A DNA stretch of 43,070 nucleotides from Streptomyces mayonensis (lineage in GTDB: Bacteria; Actinomycetota; Actinomycetes; Streptomycetales; Streptomycetaceae): the NCBI RefSeq assembly GCF_018982965.1, contig NZ_JACBYP010000069.1, forward strand, positions 1-43,070, given 5' to 3'. The notes under the pieces are model-generated. The model was not told where the DNA came from. It ran no database searches and worked only from the letters and a program-made list of their open reading frames with translations. Numbering within the stretch: the stretch's first letter is position 1; each line of letters begins with the position of its first letter. The position numbers and the translations under genes are program-made. Positions 23,195 through 31,839 of the stretch are shown in pieces.

Positions 23195-26100
23195 TTGAAT
23201 ACGCAGCCGCAGTACCGCCAGGTGCCCGCCCAGGTCGACCTGCCCGCGCTCGAACACGCGGTGCTCGACTTCTGGCGCGAGCAGAAGATCTTCGCCAAGA
23301 CCCTGGAGCAGTCCGAGGGCCGCCCCGAGTGGGTGTTCTACGAGGGTCCGCCGACCGCCAACGGCATGCCGGGCGCCCACCACATCGAGGCGCGCGTCTT
23401 CAAGGACGTCTTCCCCCGCTTCCGCACCATGCGCGGCTACCACGTGGGCCGCAAGGCCGGCTGGGACTGCCACGGCCTGCCCGTCGAGCTGGCGGTCGAG
23501 AAGGAGCTGGGCTTCTCCGGCAAGCAGGACATCGAGGCGTACGGCATCGCGGAGTTCAACGCGAAGTGCCGGGAGTCGGTGACCCGCCACACGGACGCCT
23601 TCGAAGAGCTCACGACCCGCATGGGCTACTGGGCCGACCTCCAGGACCCGTACCGCACGATGGACCCGGAGTACATCGAATCCGTCTGGTGGTCACTGAA
23701 GGAGATCTTCAACAAGGGCCTGCTGGTCCAGGACCACCGGGTCGCCCCCTGGTGCCCCCGCTGCGGCACCGGCCTGTCCGACCATGAGCTGGCCCAGGGC
23801 TACGAGACGGTCGTCGACCCGTCCGTCTACGTCCGCTTCCCGCTGACCTCGGGACCGCTGGCCGGCGAGGCCGCGCTGGTCGTCTGGACGACGACCCCGT
23901 GGACCCTGGTCTCCAACACCGCGGTCGCCGCGCACCCCGACGTCACCTACGTCGTCGCCACGAACGGCGAGGAGAAGCTGGTCGTCGCGGAGCCCCTGGC
24001 CGCCAAGGCGCTCGGCGAGGGCTGGGAGACCACCGGCCAGTCCTTCACGGGCGCCGAGATGGAGCGCTGGACGTACCGGCGCCCCTTCGAGCTGGTGGAC
24101 TTCCCCGAGCCGGCCCACTACGTGGTGAACGCCGACTACGTCACCACCGAGGACGGCACCGGCCTCGTCCACCAGTCCCCCGCCTTCGGCGAGGACGACC
24201 TCAGGGTCTGCCGCGCCTACGGCCTGCCCGTGGTCAACCCGGTCCGCCCGGACGGCACCTTCGAGGAGGACCTCCCCCTCGTCGGAGGGGTCTTCTTCAA
24301 GAAGGCCGACGAGCAGCTCACCGAGGACCTGGACGCCCGCGGCCTGCTGTTCAAGCACATCCCGTACGAGCACAGCTACCCGCACTGCTGGCGCTGCCAC
24401 ACGGCCCTGCTCTACTACGCGCAGCCGTCCTGGTACATCCGCACCACGGCCATCAAGGACCGCCTCCTGGCGGAGAACGAGAAGACCAACTGGTACCCGG
24501 AGGCGGTCAAGCACGGCCGGTACGGCGACTGGCTGAACAACAACATCGACTGGGCGCTGTCCCGCAACCGCTACTGGGGCACCCCGCTGCCGATCTGGCG
24601 CTGCGCGGAGGACCACCTCACGGTCGTCGGCTCCCGCGCGGAGCTGACCGAGCTGTCCGGCACCGACCAGTCGGCCCTGGACCCGCACCGCCCGTACATC
24701 GACGACGTGACCCTCACCTGCACCCACGAGGGCTGCTCCCTCGAAGCGGTGCGCGTCCCGGAGGTCATCGACGCCTGGTACGACTCGGGTTCGATGCCGT
24801 TCGCCCAATGGGGCTACCCGTACAAGAACAAGGAGCTGTTCGAGAGCCGCTACCCGGCGCAGTTCATCTCCGAGGCCATCGACCAGACCCGCGGCTGGTT
24901 CTACACGCTGATGGCGATCGGCACCCTGGTCTTCGACAAGTCGTCCTACGAGAACGTCGTCTGCCTCGGCCACATCCTCGCCGAGGACGGCCGCAAGATG
25001 TCCAAGCACCTGGGCAACATCCTGCAGCCGATCCCGCTGATGGACCAGCACGGCGCCGACGCGGTGCGCTGGTTCATGGCGGCCGGCGGCTCCCCCTGGG
25101 CGGCGCGCCGGGTCGGCCACGGCACCATCCAGGAGGTCGTCCGCAAGACGCTCCTCACCTACTGGAACACGGTCGCCTTCCAGGCGTTGTACGCCCGCAC
25201 CACGGGCTGGGCCCCGAGCGGGGCGGACCCGGCCCCGGCCGACCGCCCGGTCCTGGACCGCTGGCTGCTCTCCGAGCTGCACGCGCTCACCGACCAGGTC
25301 ACGCAGTCGCTGGACGCGTACGACACCCAGCGGGCCGGCAAGCTGCTGTCGGCGTTCGTCGACGACCTCTCCAACTGGTACGTGCGCCGCTCGCGCCGCC
25401 GCTTCTGGCAGGGCGACAAGGCGGCGCTGCGCACCCTGCACGAGGTCGTCGAGACGGTCACCAGGCTGATGGCGCCGCTCACCCCGTTCATCACCGAGCG
25501 GGTCTGGCAGGACCTGGTCGTGCCGGTCACCCCGGGCGCCCCGGAGTCGGTGCACCTGTCGTCGTGGCCGGAGGCCGACCTGTCGGCGATCGACCCGGAA
25601 CTGTCACGCCAGATGGCGCTGGTCCGCCGCCTGGTGGAGCTGGGCCGCGCGACGCGCGCGGAGTCGGGCGTCAAGACCCGGCAGCCGCTCAGCCGTGCGC
25701 TGATCGCGGTGGCGGGCTTCGAGACGCTCTCCCCCGAGCTGCACACGCAGATCACGGAGGAGCTGAACGTCGAGTCCCTCGCCTCCCTGAGCGAGGTCGG
25801 CGGCAGCCTGGTCGACACGACCGCGAAGGCCAACTTCCGGGCTCTGGGCAAGCGGTTCGGCAAGCGGGTGCAGGACGTGGCGAAGGCCGTCTCGGCCGCG
25901 GACGCCGCCGCGCTGTCCCTCGCCCTGCGCGAGGGCACGGCGTCGGTGGAGGTCGACGGCGAGACCATCGGCCTCACCCCCGACGAGGTGATCATCACCG
26001 AGACGCCCCGTGAGGGCTGGTCGGTCGCCTCCGACTCGGGCGCGACGGTGGCGCTGGACCTGGAGCTCACTGAGGAGCTGCGCCGCGCGGGCCTCGCCCG

Positions 26101-26341
26101 GGACGCGATCCGTCTGATCCAGGAGGCCCGCAAGAACAGCGGCCTCGACGTCGCCGACCGGATCGCCCTGCGCTGGACGGCCACGGACCCGGCGACGATC
26201 GCGGCCCTGACCGACCATGCGGGCCTGATCGCCGACGAGGTCCTGGCGACGGACTTCGCCCAGGGCGAGGCGGACGACACGTACGGCGCCCCGTTCACGG
26301 ACGAGGGGCTGTCCCTGGTGTTCCGGCTGCGCAAGCAGTAG
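23195..26341 (+). CDS. ileS: Isoleucyl-tRNA synthetase, type 2-like, with G-x-H-H signature
   Basis: 1048 residues from TTG 23195, with GGAGG seven bases upstream and inside the T-box sequestrator; the frame is open back to 23006 but that part is the leader RNA. It charges tRNA-Ile with isoleucine. The class I signature region reads PPTANGMPGAHHIEARVF (residues 52-69), so the usual H-x-G-H appears as Gly60-Ala-His-His63. KMSKHLGN is the second signature. Zinc-type cysteines occur in APWCPRCGTG and PHCWRCH. Length and the long C-terminal part suggest the eukaryote-like IleRS2 group, known for low mupirocin sensitivity. An editing domain (CP1) lies between residues about 210 and 420. The gene ends in a terminator. 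Confidence 0.97.
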   Translation: MNTQPQYRQVPAQVDLPALEHAVLDFWREQKIFAKTLEQSEGRPEWVFYEGPPTANGMPGAHHIEARVFKDVFPRFRTMRGYHVGRKAGWDCHGLPVELAVEKELGFSGKQDIEAYGIAEFNAKCRESVTRHTDAFEELTTRMGYWADLQDPYRTMDPEYIESVWWSLKEIFNKGLLVQDHRVAPWCPRCGTGLSDHELAQGYETVVDPSVYVRFPLTSGPLAGEAALVVWTTTPWTLVSNTAVAAHPDVTYVVATNGEEKLVVAEPLAAKALGEGWETTGQSFTGAEMERWTYRRPFELVDFPEPAHYVVNADYVTTEDGTGLVHQSPAFGEDDLRVCRAYGLPVVNPVRPDGTFEEDLPLVGGVFFKKADEQLTEDLDARGLLFKHIPYEHSYPHCWRCHTALLYYAQPSWYIRTTAIKDRLLAENEKTNWYPEAVKHGRYGDWLNNNIDWALSRNRYWGTPLPIWRCAEDHLTVVGSRAELTELSGTDQSALDPHRPYIDDVTLTCTHEGCSLEAVRVPEVIDAWYDSGSMPFAQWGYPYKNKELFESRYPAQFISEAIDQTRGWFYTLMAIGTLVFDKSSYENVVCLGHILAEDGRKMSKHLGNILQPIPLMDQHGADAVRWFMAAGGSPWAARRVGHGTIQEVVRKTLLTYWNTVAFQALYARTTGWAPSGADPAPADRPVLDRWLLSELHALTDQVTQSLDAYDTQRAGKLLSAFVDDLSNWYVRRSRRRFWQGDKAALRTLHEVVETVTRLMAPLTPFITERVWQDLVVPVTPGAPESVHLSSWPEADLSAIDPELSRQMALVRRLVELGRATRAESGVKTRQPLSRALIAVAGFETLSPELHTQITEELNVESLASLSEVGGSLVDTTAKANFRALGKRFGKRVQDVAKAVSAADAAALSLALREGTASVEVDGETIGLTPDEVIITETPREGWSVASDSGATVALDLELTEELRRAGLARDAIRLIQEARKNSGLDVADRIALRWTATDPATIAALTDHAGLIADEVLATDFAQGEADDTYGAPFTDEGLSLVFRLRKQ

Positions 26342-26369
26342 CCGGAGGACAGCGCCGAAGGAAGACAAC

Positions 26370-26404
26370 GAGGGCCCGCACTCCTCCGGGGGATGCGGGC
26401 CCTC
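26370..26404 (+). terminator. Terminator of ileS
   Basis: GAGGGCCCGCA (26370-26380) and TGCGGGCCCTC (26394-26404) form a perfect 11-bp stem with a 13-base loop, 28 bases after the ileS stop codon. Confidence 0.75.
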
Positions 26405-26501
26405 CGCCGTGGCCGCACGCAGCCGCACATCCCCCCCATCAGTTCCTGAACGGCCCTGAACGGCCCTGCAGGGCCTGGGAGGAGGCACCTCGCACAGCAC
26501 A

Positions 26502-26538
26502 AGGGCGGGCCCCGGGTCAGAAACCCGGGGCCCGCCCT
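26502..26538 (-). terminator. Terminator of divIVA / dcw cluster
   Basis: A perfect 16-bp stem (26502-26517 with 26523-26538) closes on the 5-base loop CAGAA, 35 bases past the divIVA stop on the minus strand. It is the strongest hairpin in the window and should end the dcw transcripts; it may also act on ileS read-through from the other side. Confidence 0.8.
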
Positions 26539-26573
26539 GAACGCTGCCGGCTCCTACGCCGTACTACCGTTCG

Positions 26574-27812
26574 TCAGTTGTCGTCCTCGTCGATCAGGAA
26601 CCCGCGCATCGGCGAAGGCGCCTGCCCCATCGGCGACGGCCCCTGCGGCCGCACCGGTGCCATCGGCTGGGTCATCGCGGGCTGCATCTGCTGCTGCCCG
26701 CCGTAGGACGGACCGGACTGGCTCGGAGCGCCGCCCATCGACTGGTTGCCGCCGTAGGACGGGGCACTCGCGCCGGCCGGAGCCATCGAGGGCGCCGGGG
26801 ACGGCGGCAGGGAGGCCGTCGCGGGCGTGCGCGGCGGAGCGAGCGAGTCGTCCGCCTGGGTCTCCAACTGGCGCAGCTGGGACTCCAGGTAGGACTTCAG
26901 CCGCGTGCGGTACTCGCGCTCGAAGCCGCGCAGGTCCTCGACCTTGCGCTCCAGCGTGGCGCGGGCCGACTCCAGCGAGCCCATCGCGACGCGGTGCTTC
27001 TCCTGCGCGTCCCGCTCCAGGGCGTCCGCCTTGGCACGGGCGTCCCGCTCCAGACCCTCGGCACGCGAACGCGCCTCGCCGACGATCTTGTTGGCCTCGG
27101 AACGGGCCTCGGCGATCGCCTGGTCGGCGGTCTGCTGGGCCAGCGAGAGGACACGGGCGGCGCTGTCGCCGCCGGGGCCGCCCTGACCGGGCATGCCGGG
27201 ACCACCAGGCCCACCGGGACCACCAGGTCCACCGGGGCCGCCGGGACCCTGCGGGCCGCCCATGGGGCCGCCCATCGGACCGGGACCCATCTGGCCCTGC
27301 ATCGGACCCGGGCCCTGGCCCATCGGCCCCGGACCCTGCCCCATCGGGCCGGGTCCCTGCGGACCGCCCTGTCCGCCGGGACCGGCGGGCAGCTGCGGGG
27401 CACCGCTCGGCAGCTGGGGCGGACCACCCATGGGGCCACCCATCTGCTGCTGCGGCGGGCCCGATATGCCGGCGGGCACCGGAGCGCCGGGACCTCGCAT
27501 GCCCTGCTGCGGCATACCGCCCTGCTGCGGCGGGTGCCCCTGCTGGTGCGGCGGCTGGCCCTGCTGGTGGGGTGGCTGCCCCTGCTGATCCTGCGGCGGT
27601 TCCGGAGGCTTGCGCATGTTCTGCTGGTTCTGCGCGGCCGCGCGCGTCGCCGCGGCCAGCTTGGCCCGCAGGTCCTCGTTCTCGCGGAGCAGGCGGGTCA
27701 GTTCGGCTTCGACCTCGTCGAGGAAGGCATCGACCTCGTCCTCGTCATAGCCTTCTCGGAGGCGGACGGTCGTGAACTGCTTGTTCCGCACGTCCTCGGG
27801 GGTCAACGGCAT
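26574..27812 (-). CDS. divIVA: DivIVA, polar growth determinant
   Basis: 412 residues, ATG 27812 with GAGG seven bases upstream. Residues 1-55 are the DivIVA lipid-binding domain and first coiled coil (MPLTPEDVRNKQF, REGYDEDEVDAFLDEVEAEL). Residues 66-216 are a long Gln/Pro/Gly/Met linker with QQGQPPH, GQGPGPM and collagen-like GPGGPGG repeats. Residues 217-320 form the second coiled coil (VLSLAQQTADQAIAEARSEA onward) and 321-412 a disordered tail ending GFLIDEDDN. In Streptomyces DivIVA marks hyphal tips and new branches, is essential, and recruits the cell-wall machinery; it is also phosphorylated by Ser/Thr kinases. It is the last gene of the dcw block, 56 bases after ylmG, and may have its own promoter there. 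Confidence 0.97.
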   Translation of the reverse strand: MPLTPEDVRNKQFTTVRLREGYDEDEVDAFLDEVEAELTRLLRENEDLRAKLAAATRAAAQNQQNMRKPPEPPQDQQGQPPHQQGQPPHQQGHPPQQGGMPQQGMRGPGAPVPAGISGPPQQQMGGPMGGPPQLPSGAPQLPAGPGGQGGPQGPGPMGQGPGPMGQGPGPMQGQMGPGPMGGPMGGPQGPGGPGGPGGPGGPGGPGMPGQGGPGGDSAARVLSLAQQTADQAIAEARSEANKIVGEARSRAEGLERDARAKADALERDAQEKHRVAMGSLESARATLERKVEDLRGFEREYRTRLKSYLESQLRQLETQADDSLAPPRTPATASLPPSPAPSMAPAGASAPSYGGNQSMGGAPSQSGPSYGGQQQMQPAMTQPMAPVRPQGPSPMGQAPSPMRGFLIDEDDN

Positions 27813-27868
27813 CTCTTCACCTCAACGTTGTCGTCGGCATTCGGCAAGCCCGTATCTCTAGTCATCGC

Positions 27869-28165
27869 TCACAGCTGGCTCATCACGTTGTTCACGATCC
27901 AGATCAGGATGTAGACGATGATCATCAGTACGAAGAAGGACAGGTCGAGCGCCACGCCCCCGAGACGCAGCGGCGGGATGAACCGCCGCAGAAGCTTCAA
28001 CGGTGGATCGGTGACAGTGTAGGTGGCCTCCAGAACGACCACCATCGCCTTGCCGGGTTGCCACGAGCGGGCGAACTGGAACACGTAGTCCATGACCAAC
28101 CGGAAGATGAGCACGATGAGGAAACACATCAGCGCGATGTAGACGACATCCAGGACCACGCTCAT
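27869..28165 (-). CDS. ylmG: YggT family membrane protein (YlmG)
   Basis: 98 residues with two membrane helices (about 4-27 and 72-92) separated by a loop containing the family pattern TDPPLKLLRRFIPP. YggT/YlmG proteins sit beside sepF and divIVA in Gram-positive dcw clusters; a role in division or membrane organisation is suspected and chloroplast homologues affect nucleoid distribution. A GAGGGA lies about ten bases before the ATG. It is 80 bases after sepF and 56 bases before divIVA. Confidence 0.93.
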   Translation of the reverse strand: MSVVLDVVYIALMCFLIVLIFRLVMDYVFQFARSWQPGKAMVVVLEATYTVTDPPLKLLRRFIPPLRLGGVALDLSFFVLMIIVYILIWIVNNVMSQL

Positions 28166-28245
28166 GCCTGTGCTTCCCTCTCCCCTGAACCATCTCTCAG
28201 ACCCTCCCTCGGGCCCGGGTTCTTGCCCTGTACCGGTTGTGCGTC

Positions 28246-28887
28246 TCAGCTCTGGTTGAAGAACCCGCCCTCTGCGATACGGGCCTTGTCCTCCGCCGTG
28301 ACATCGACGTTAGCAGGAGACAGCAGGAACACCTTCTGCGTCACCCGCTCGATACTGCCGTGAAGACCAAACACCAAACCGGCGGCAAAGTCGACAAGTC
28401 GCTTCGCATCTGTGTCATCCATCTCAGTCAGATTCATGATCACCGGCGTGCCCTCACGGAAGTGTTCCCCGATGGTACGGGCCTCGTTGTAGGTCCGGGG
28501 GTGAAGTGTGGTGATCCGGTAGGGCTCTCGTTCGGACACGACCTTGGGCATGATGACCGGTGCGCTCTTTTCCAGGCTTGCGCGTTCTTGTGTGATGGAC
28601 GCCACGGGCGCGATGCGCGCCGGACGACCCGATTCCGCCGCGAGCGAAGCGGAACGGGACACCGGCTCGCGCTGTGCGGGCGGTGGCACGACTCGTACCT
28701 CTTCGTCCCTTTGGGGCTGATGTGAACCGTGCGACTGGTGCGCCGGTTCGTGGCGCCGATGGTCCCGCTCGGGCTCCGGGTCCAGTTCGGGTTCGAAGTC
28801 GTCGTCGGGGTCGAACCCCCGGCCGTCGTACCCATCGTCCTCCACGAGGCCGAGGTAGACCGCCATCTTGCGCATCGCGCCGGCCAT
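28246..28887 (-). CDS. sepF: SepF, FtsZ-associated cell division protein
   Basis: 213 residues from ATG 28887 with GGAGG nine bases upstream; the frame continues upstream without meaning. The first 13 residues (MAGAMRKMAVYLG) are the amphipathic membrane-binding helix. Residues about 15-110 are an acidic then His/Ser-rich flexible linker. The SepF core is at about 120-205: PKVVSEREPYRITTLHPRTYNEA, a FREGTPVIMNLTEM strand-helix and KRLVDFAAGLVFGLHGSIERV. SepF tethers FtsZ to the membrane; since no FtsA is encoded in this cluster it is the main candidate anchor here. A TATGGT -10-like box (28979-28984) lies upstream. Confidence 0.96.
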   Translation of the reverse strand: MAGAMRKMAVYLGLVEDDGYDGRGFDPDDDFEPELDPEPERDHRRHEPAHQSHGSHQPQRDEEVRVVPPPAQREPVSRSASLAAESGRPARIAPVASITQERASLEKSAPVIMPKVVSEREPYRITTLHPRTYNEARTIGEHFREGTPVIMNLTEMDDTDAKRLVDFAAGLVFGLHGSIERVTQKVFLLSPANVDVTAEDKARIAEGGFFNQS

Positions 28888-28959
28888 GCTCTGAGTCCTC
28901 CGCTCTGTGGTGGATCTGCCGACGACTCCAAGTGCCTGCGATCCACGAGGTCGTTGCGT

Positions 28960-28973
28960 CCGCCTTTCGGCGG
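28960..28973 (-). promoter_or_regulatory. Small hairpin and -10-like box upstream of sepF
   Basis: CCGCC (28960-28964) and GGCGG (28969-28973) close a tetraloop that reads GAAA in the sepF sense, a stable GNRA type. Just upstream in that sense is TATGGT (28979-28984), a TANNNT -10 candidate without a good -35. Together they suggest an internal promoter whose transcript begins with a hairpin, in the 128-base gap between yggS and sepF. This is a weak call. Confidence 0.3.
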
Positions 28974-29015
28974 TAATGACCATATTTTCTGCTGTGGTCC
29001 GACTTCTTGGCGACG

Positions 29016-29735
29016 TTACCCGAGCCTGGGGCGGACTCCGAGTACCGCGGTACCGACGCGTACATGTGTCGCTCCGGCGGCCACGGCCTGTTCGAGGTCC
29101 GCACTCATGCCTGCGGAGACCATGTTCGCAGCCGGATGGGTTCGGCGCACGCGGGTCGCCACATCCACGAGGTACTCGAACGCCTCCTGTTGACGCCCCG
29201 CGAACTCGCCGGTGAGCGGGGCCACGGTCATCAGTCCGTCCAGACGCAGCCCGTCCGATCCGGCGACGAGGTCGGCCAACTCTTCGATTCCGGCAGGCGG
29301 GACGCCGCCGCGCTCCCCGCGTGCGCCCTCCCTCGCGTCGAGCGCGACCTGCACCAGGCAGCCCACCTCGCGTCCGGCCCGCACCGCTTCCCTCGACAGC
29401 GCCGTGACGAGCCTGGCCCGGTCGACAGACTGCACGACATCCGCGTAACCGACCACCGAACGAACCTTGTTGGTCTGCAACTGGCCGACGAAATGCCATG
29501 AAAGCGACAGGTCCGAACATGCGGCGGCCTTCGGAGCGGCGTCCTGGTCGCGGTTCTCGGCGACGTGCCGCACTCCCAGTTCCGAGAGAATGCGCACATC
29601 GTCGGCGGGGTAGGTCTTGGTGACCACGATGAGGGTCACGTCCTCGCGCGGCCGGCCGGCCGCCGCACACGCAGCGGTGATGCGTTCTTCCACTTTCGCC
29701 AGGTTCGCGGCGAGTTCGTGCTTACGGTCCGTCAT
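29016..29735 (-). CDS. yggS: YggS family PLP homeostasis protein
   Basis: 239 residues, the usual length. The pyridoxal phosphate lysine is Lys40 in TLIVVTKTYP. Other family marks are HVAENRDQDA, WHFVGQLQTNK, and the phosphate-binding end THVRVGTAVLGVR. It is a single-domain fold III PLP-binding protein without known catalysis that buffers free PLP and affects amino acid balance; in cyanobacteria and actinobacteria it lies with sepF. The ATG is six bases after the pgeF stop, so the two genes are one operon. Confidence 0.95.
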   Translation of the reverse strand: MTDRKHELAANLAKVEERITAACAAAGRPREDVTLIVVTKTYPADDVRILSELGVRHVAENRDQDAAPKAAACSDLSLSWHFVGQLQTNKVRSVVGYADVVQSVDRARLVTALSREAVRAGREVGCLVQVALDAREGARGERGGVPPAGIEELADLVAGSDGLRLDGLMTVAPLTGEFAGRQQEAFEYLVDVATRVRRTHPAANMVSAGMSADLEQAVAAGATHVRVGTAVLGVRPRLG

Positions 29736-29741
29736 GCCCCA

Positions 29742-30470
29742 TCAGTCCAGCCACACATAGCCCGCGAGCCGCCCGGTGGTGCGGTCGCGCCGGTACGAGA
29801 AGTGGTCCTGCGACTCCCGGGTGCACACCGGCGACTGCGCCCGCTCGCGCACGCCGAGGTCCTCGAGCTGGGCGTGCACGCCGGCGCTCACGTCGAGGGC
29901 CGGCGTGCCCCAACTGGTCTCGGCGTGCGCCGCCGGTACGACCGCGGAGACGTCCGCGCGCATCGCCTCGGGCACCTCGTAGCACCGTCCGCACACGGCG
30001 GGACCGGTGCGGGCGACGATCCGGGCTGGGTCCGCGCCCAGTCCGGTCATGGCCCGTACGGCGGCGGGGACGACCCCGGCGACCAGGCCGGGCCGGCCCG
30101 CGTGGGCCGCGGCGGCCACGCCGGCGACGGGGTCGGCGAGCAGGACGGGCACGCAGTCCGCGGTGAGGACGGCGAGGGCGAGTCCGCGTTCGGCGGTGAC
30201 GACGGCGTCGACCCGCGGAACCGGACGGTCGCCCCAGGGCGCGTCGACCACGACGGCGTCGGCCCCGTGCACCTGGTTCATCCAGACCACCCGGGCCGGG
30301 TCGACGCCCAGCGACTTGGCCGCCAGCTCCCGGTTGGCCGTGACGGCCGCGGGGTCGTCGCCGACCGCGCCGCCGAGGTTGAGCTCCTCGTACGGAACGG
30401 CGCTCACTCCGCCCCACCGGTCGGTGAAGCCGAAGTGCGCGCCGTTCACGGTGTCGCGCCGTCCTATCAC
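29742..30470 (-). CDS. pgeF: Peptidoglycan editing factor PgeF (YfiH, laccase-domain family)
   Basis: 242 residues. GTG 30470 overlaps the ftsZ stop by four bases (GTGA), so it is likely translated by coupling. The zinc site is in place: His in VWMNQVHGADA, Cys in LTADCVPVLL and His in AAAHAGRPG. In many homologues the last motif reads HAGWRG, so here Arg-Pro replaces Trp-Arg. The C-terminal VCTRESQDHFSYRRD matches the family. E. coli YfiH removes wrongly inserted L-serine peptide precursors; related proteins act on purine nucleosides. Its position directly behind ftsZ and among mur genes supports a cell-wall quality role. Confidence 0.93.
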   Translation of the reverse strand: MIGRRDTVNGAHFGFTDRWGGVSAVPYEELNLGGAVGDDPAAVTANRELAAKSLGVDPARVVWMNQVHGADAVVVDAPWGDRPVPRVDAVVTAERGLALAVLTADCVPVLLADPVAGVAAAAHAGRPGLVAGVVPAAVRAMTGLGADPARIVARTGPAVCGRCYEVPEAMRADVSAVVPAAHAETSWGTPALDVSAGVHAQLEDLGVRERAQSPVCTRESQDHFSYRRDRTTGRLAGYVWLD

Positions 30471-31672
30471 TTCAGGAAGTCCGGCACGTCCAGTTCCTCG
30501 GCCGCGCTGTCCGAGTAGGTCCGCGACGGCGGGACCGGCGGCGGGGAGACCGGCGGCAGGTCGGCGACCGGCTCGGGCGCGGGCGCCTGCTCCGGGTCCT
30601 CCTTCGGCTTGACGCTGCCGAGCGGGCCGAAGGACGGCCGGCTCTCGGCCGACGGCCGGGCCGGGGTGGCCTCCTCGCGCTTGGCCGAGGAGGAGCCGAG
30701 GACGTTGTCCCGCTTGGACGGCGGCTGGCCCCCGTCGAAGCCGGCCGCGATCACGGTGACCCGCACCTCGTCGCCGAGGGCGTCGTCGATGACCGCACCG
30801 AAGATGATGTTGGCCTCGGGGTGGGCGGCCTCGCTGACCAGTTGGGCGGCCTCGTTGATCTCGAACAGGCCGAGGTCGCTGCCGCCGGAGATGGAGAGCA
30901 GGACCCCGCGGGCGCCGTCGATGGACGCCTCGAGCAGCGGGGAGGAGATCGCCATCTCGGCCGCGGCCACCGCGCGGTCGTCGCCGCGGGCCGAGCCGAT
31001 GCCCATGAGGGCCGAACCGGCCTCGGACATGACCGACTTGACGTCGGCGAAGTCCAGGTTGATCAGGCCGGGCGTGGTGATGAGGTCGGTGATGCCCTGC
31101 ACACCGGAGAGCAGTACCTGGTCGGCGGACTTGAACGCGTCGAGCACGCTGACCTGGCGGTCCGAGATGGACAGGAGCCGGTCGTTGGGGATGACGATGA
31201 GGGTGTCGACCTCTTCGCGGAGTTCCGCGATGCCGTCCTCGGCCTGGTTGGCCCGGCGCCGCCCCTCGAAGGTGAACGGGCGGGTGACCACGCCGATGGT
31301 GAGGGCGCCCAGCGAACGGGCGATGTTGGCCACGACGGGCGCGCCGCCGGTGCCGGTGCCGCCGCCTTCACCGGCTGTCACGAAGACCATGTCGGCCCCC
31401 TTGAGGACCTCCTCGATCTCCTCGCGGTGGTCCTCGGCGGCCTTGCGGCCGACGGCCGGGTTGGCTCCGGCGCCGAGTCCGCGGGTGAGTTCGCGGCCGA
31501 CGTCGAGCTTGACGTCGGCGTCGCTCATCAACAGTGCCTGTGCATCGGTGTTGATGGCGATGAACTCGACGCCCTTGAGACCGACCTCGATCATCCGGTT
31601 GATGGCATTGACACCACCGCCGCCGACACCGATGACTTTGATGACTGCGAGGTAGTTCTGCGGTGCTGCCAC
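30467..31672 (-). CDS. ftsZ: Cell division protein FtsZ
   Basis: 401 residues from GTG 31672, with GAGAGG eight bases upstream; the open frame continues to 31720 but has no such box. It is the tubulin-like GTPase that forms Z rings, in Streptomyces both at vegetative cross-walls and in the ladders of sporulating hyphae. GTP-binding motifs: VGGGGVNAI near 17-25 and GGGTGTGG at 103-110; the T7 loop NLDFADVK supplies catalytic Asp. Residues about 320-390 are a variable Pro/Glu linker, and the C-terminal peptide EELDVPDFLK is the docking site for partners such as SepF. The 287 bases upstream carry several promoter-like boxes (listed). Confidence 0.98.
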   Translation of the reverse strand: MAAPQNYLAVIKVIGVGGGGVNAINRMIEVGLKGVEFIAINTDAQALLMSDADVKLDVGRELTRGLGAGANPAVGRKAAEDHREEIEEVLKGADMVFVTAGEGGGTGTGGAPVVANIARSLGALTIGVVTRPFTFEGRRRANQAEDGIAELREEVDTLIVIPNDRLLSISDRQVSVLDAFKSADQVLLSGVQGITDLITTPGLINLDFADVKSVMSEAGSALMGIGSARGDDRAVAAAEMAISSPLLEASIDGARGVLLSISGGSDLGLFEINEAAQLVSEAAHPEANIIFGAVIDDALGDEVRVTVIAAGFDGGQPPSKRDNVLGSSSAKREEATPARPSAESRPSFGPLGSVKPKEDPEQAPAPEPVADLPPVSPPPVPPSRTYSDSAAEELDVPDFLK

Positions 31673-31778
31673 GTCGAAGGCCTCTCGCCTCGAGTTACGT
31701 GTCGCCGGCCGCCGAAGCACTGATGCCCCCGCGACCCGACGACTGATGCCGATTGGGACGGTCCGTAGTGCCGACCCG

Positions 31779-31803
31779 AACCCTAACGCTGAAGTTTAGG
31801 GTT
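31779..31803 (-). promoter_or_regulatory. Inverted repeat with TAGGGT -10 upstream of ftsZ (proximal promoter)
   Basis: AACCCTAA (31779-31786) and TTAGGGTT (31796-31803) form a perfect 8-bp inverted repeat with a 9-base spacer. Read on the minus strand, the downstream arm contains TAGGGT (31780-31785), an exact match to the TAGRRT -10 pattern of Streptomyces vegetative promoters, about 107 bases before the ftsZ GTG. The repeat could bind a dimeric regulator. S. coelicolor ftsZ is known to have three promoters, one strongly raised at sporulation; I cannot say which corresponds. Confidence 0.6.
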
Positions 31804-31839
31804 ACCAGTGTGTCTGTTCCTTGGACTCTTCCGAACAGG

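Noticed and set aside
27180..27400. A plus-strand proline/glycine collagen-like gene opposite divIVA
   Set aside because: It is the antisense reading of the divIVA linker repeats; GPP patterns arise from the complement of GGP-coding repeats.
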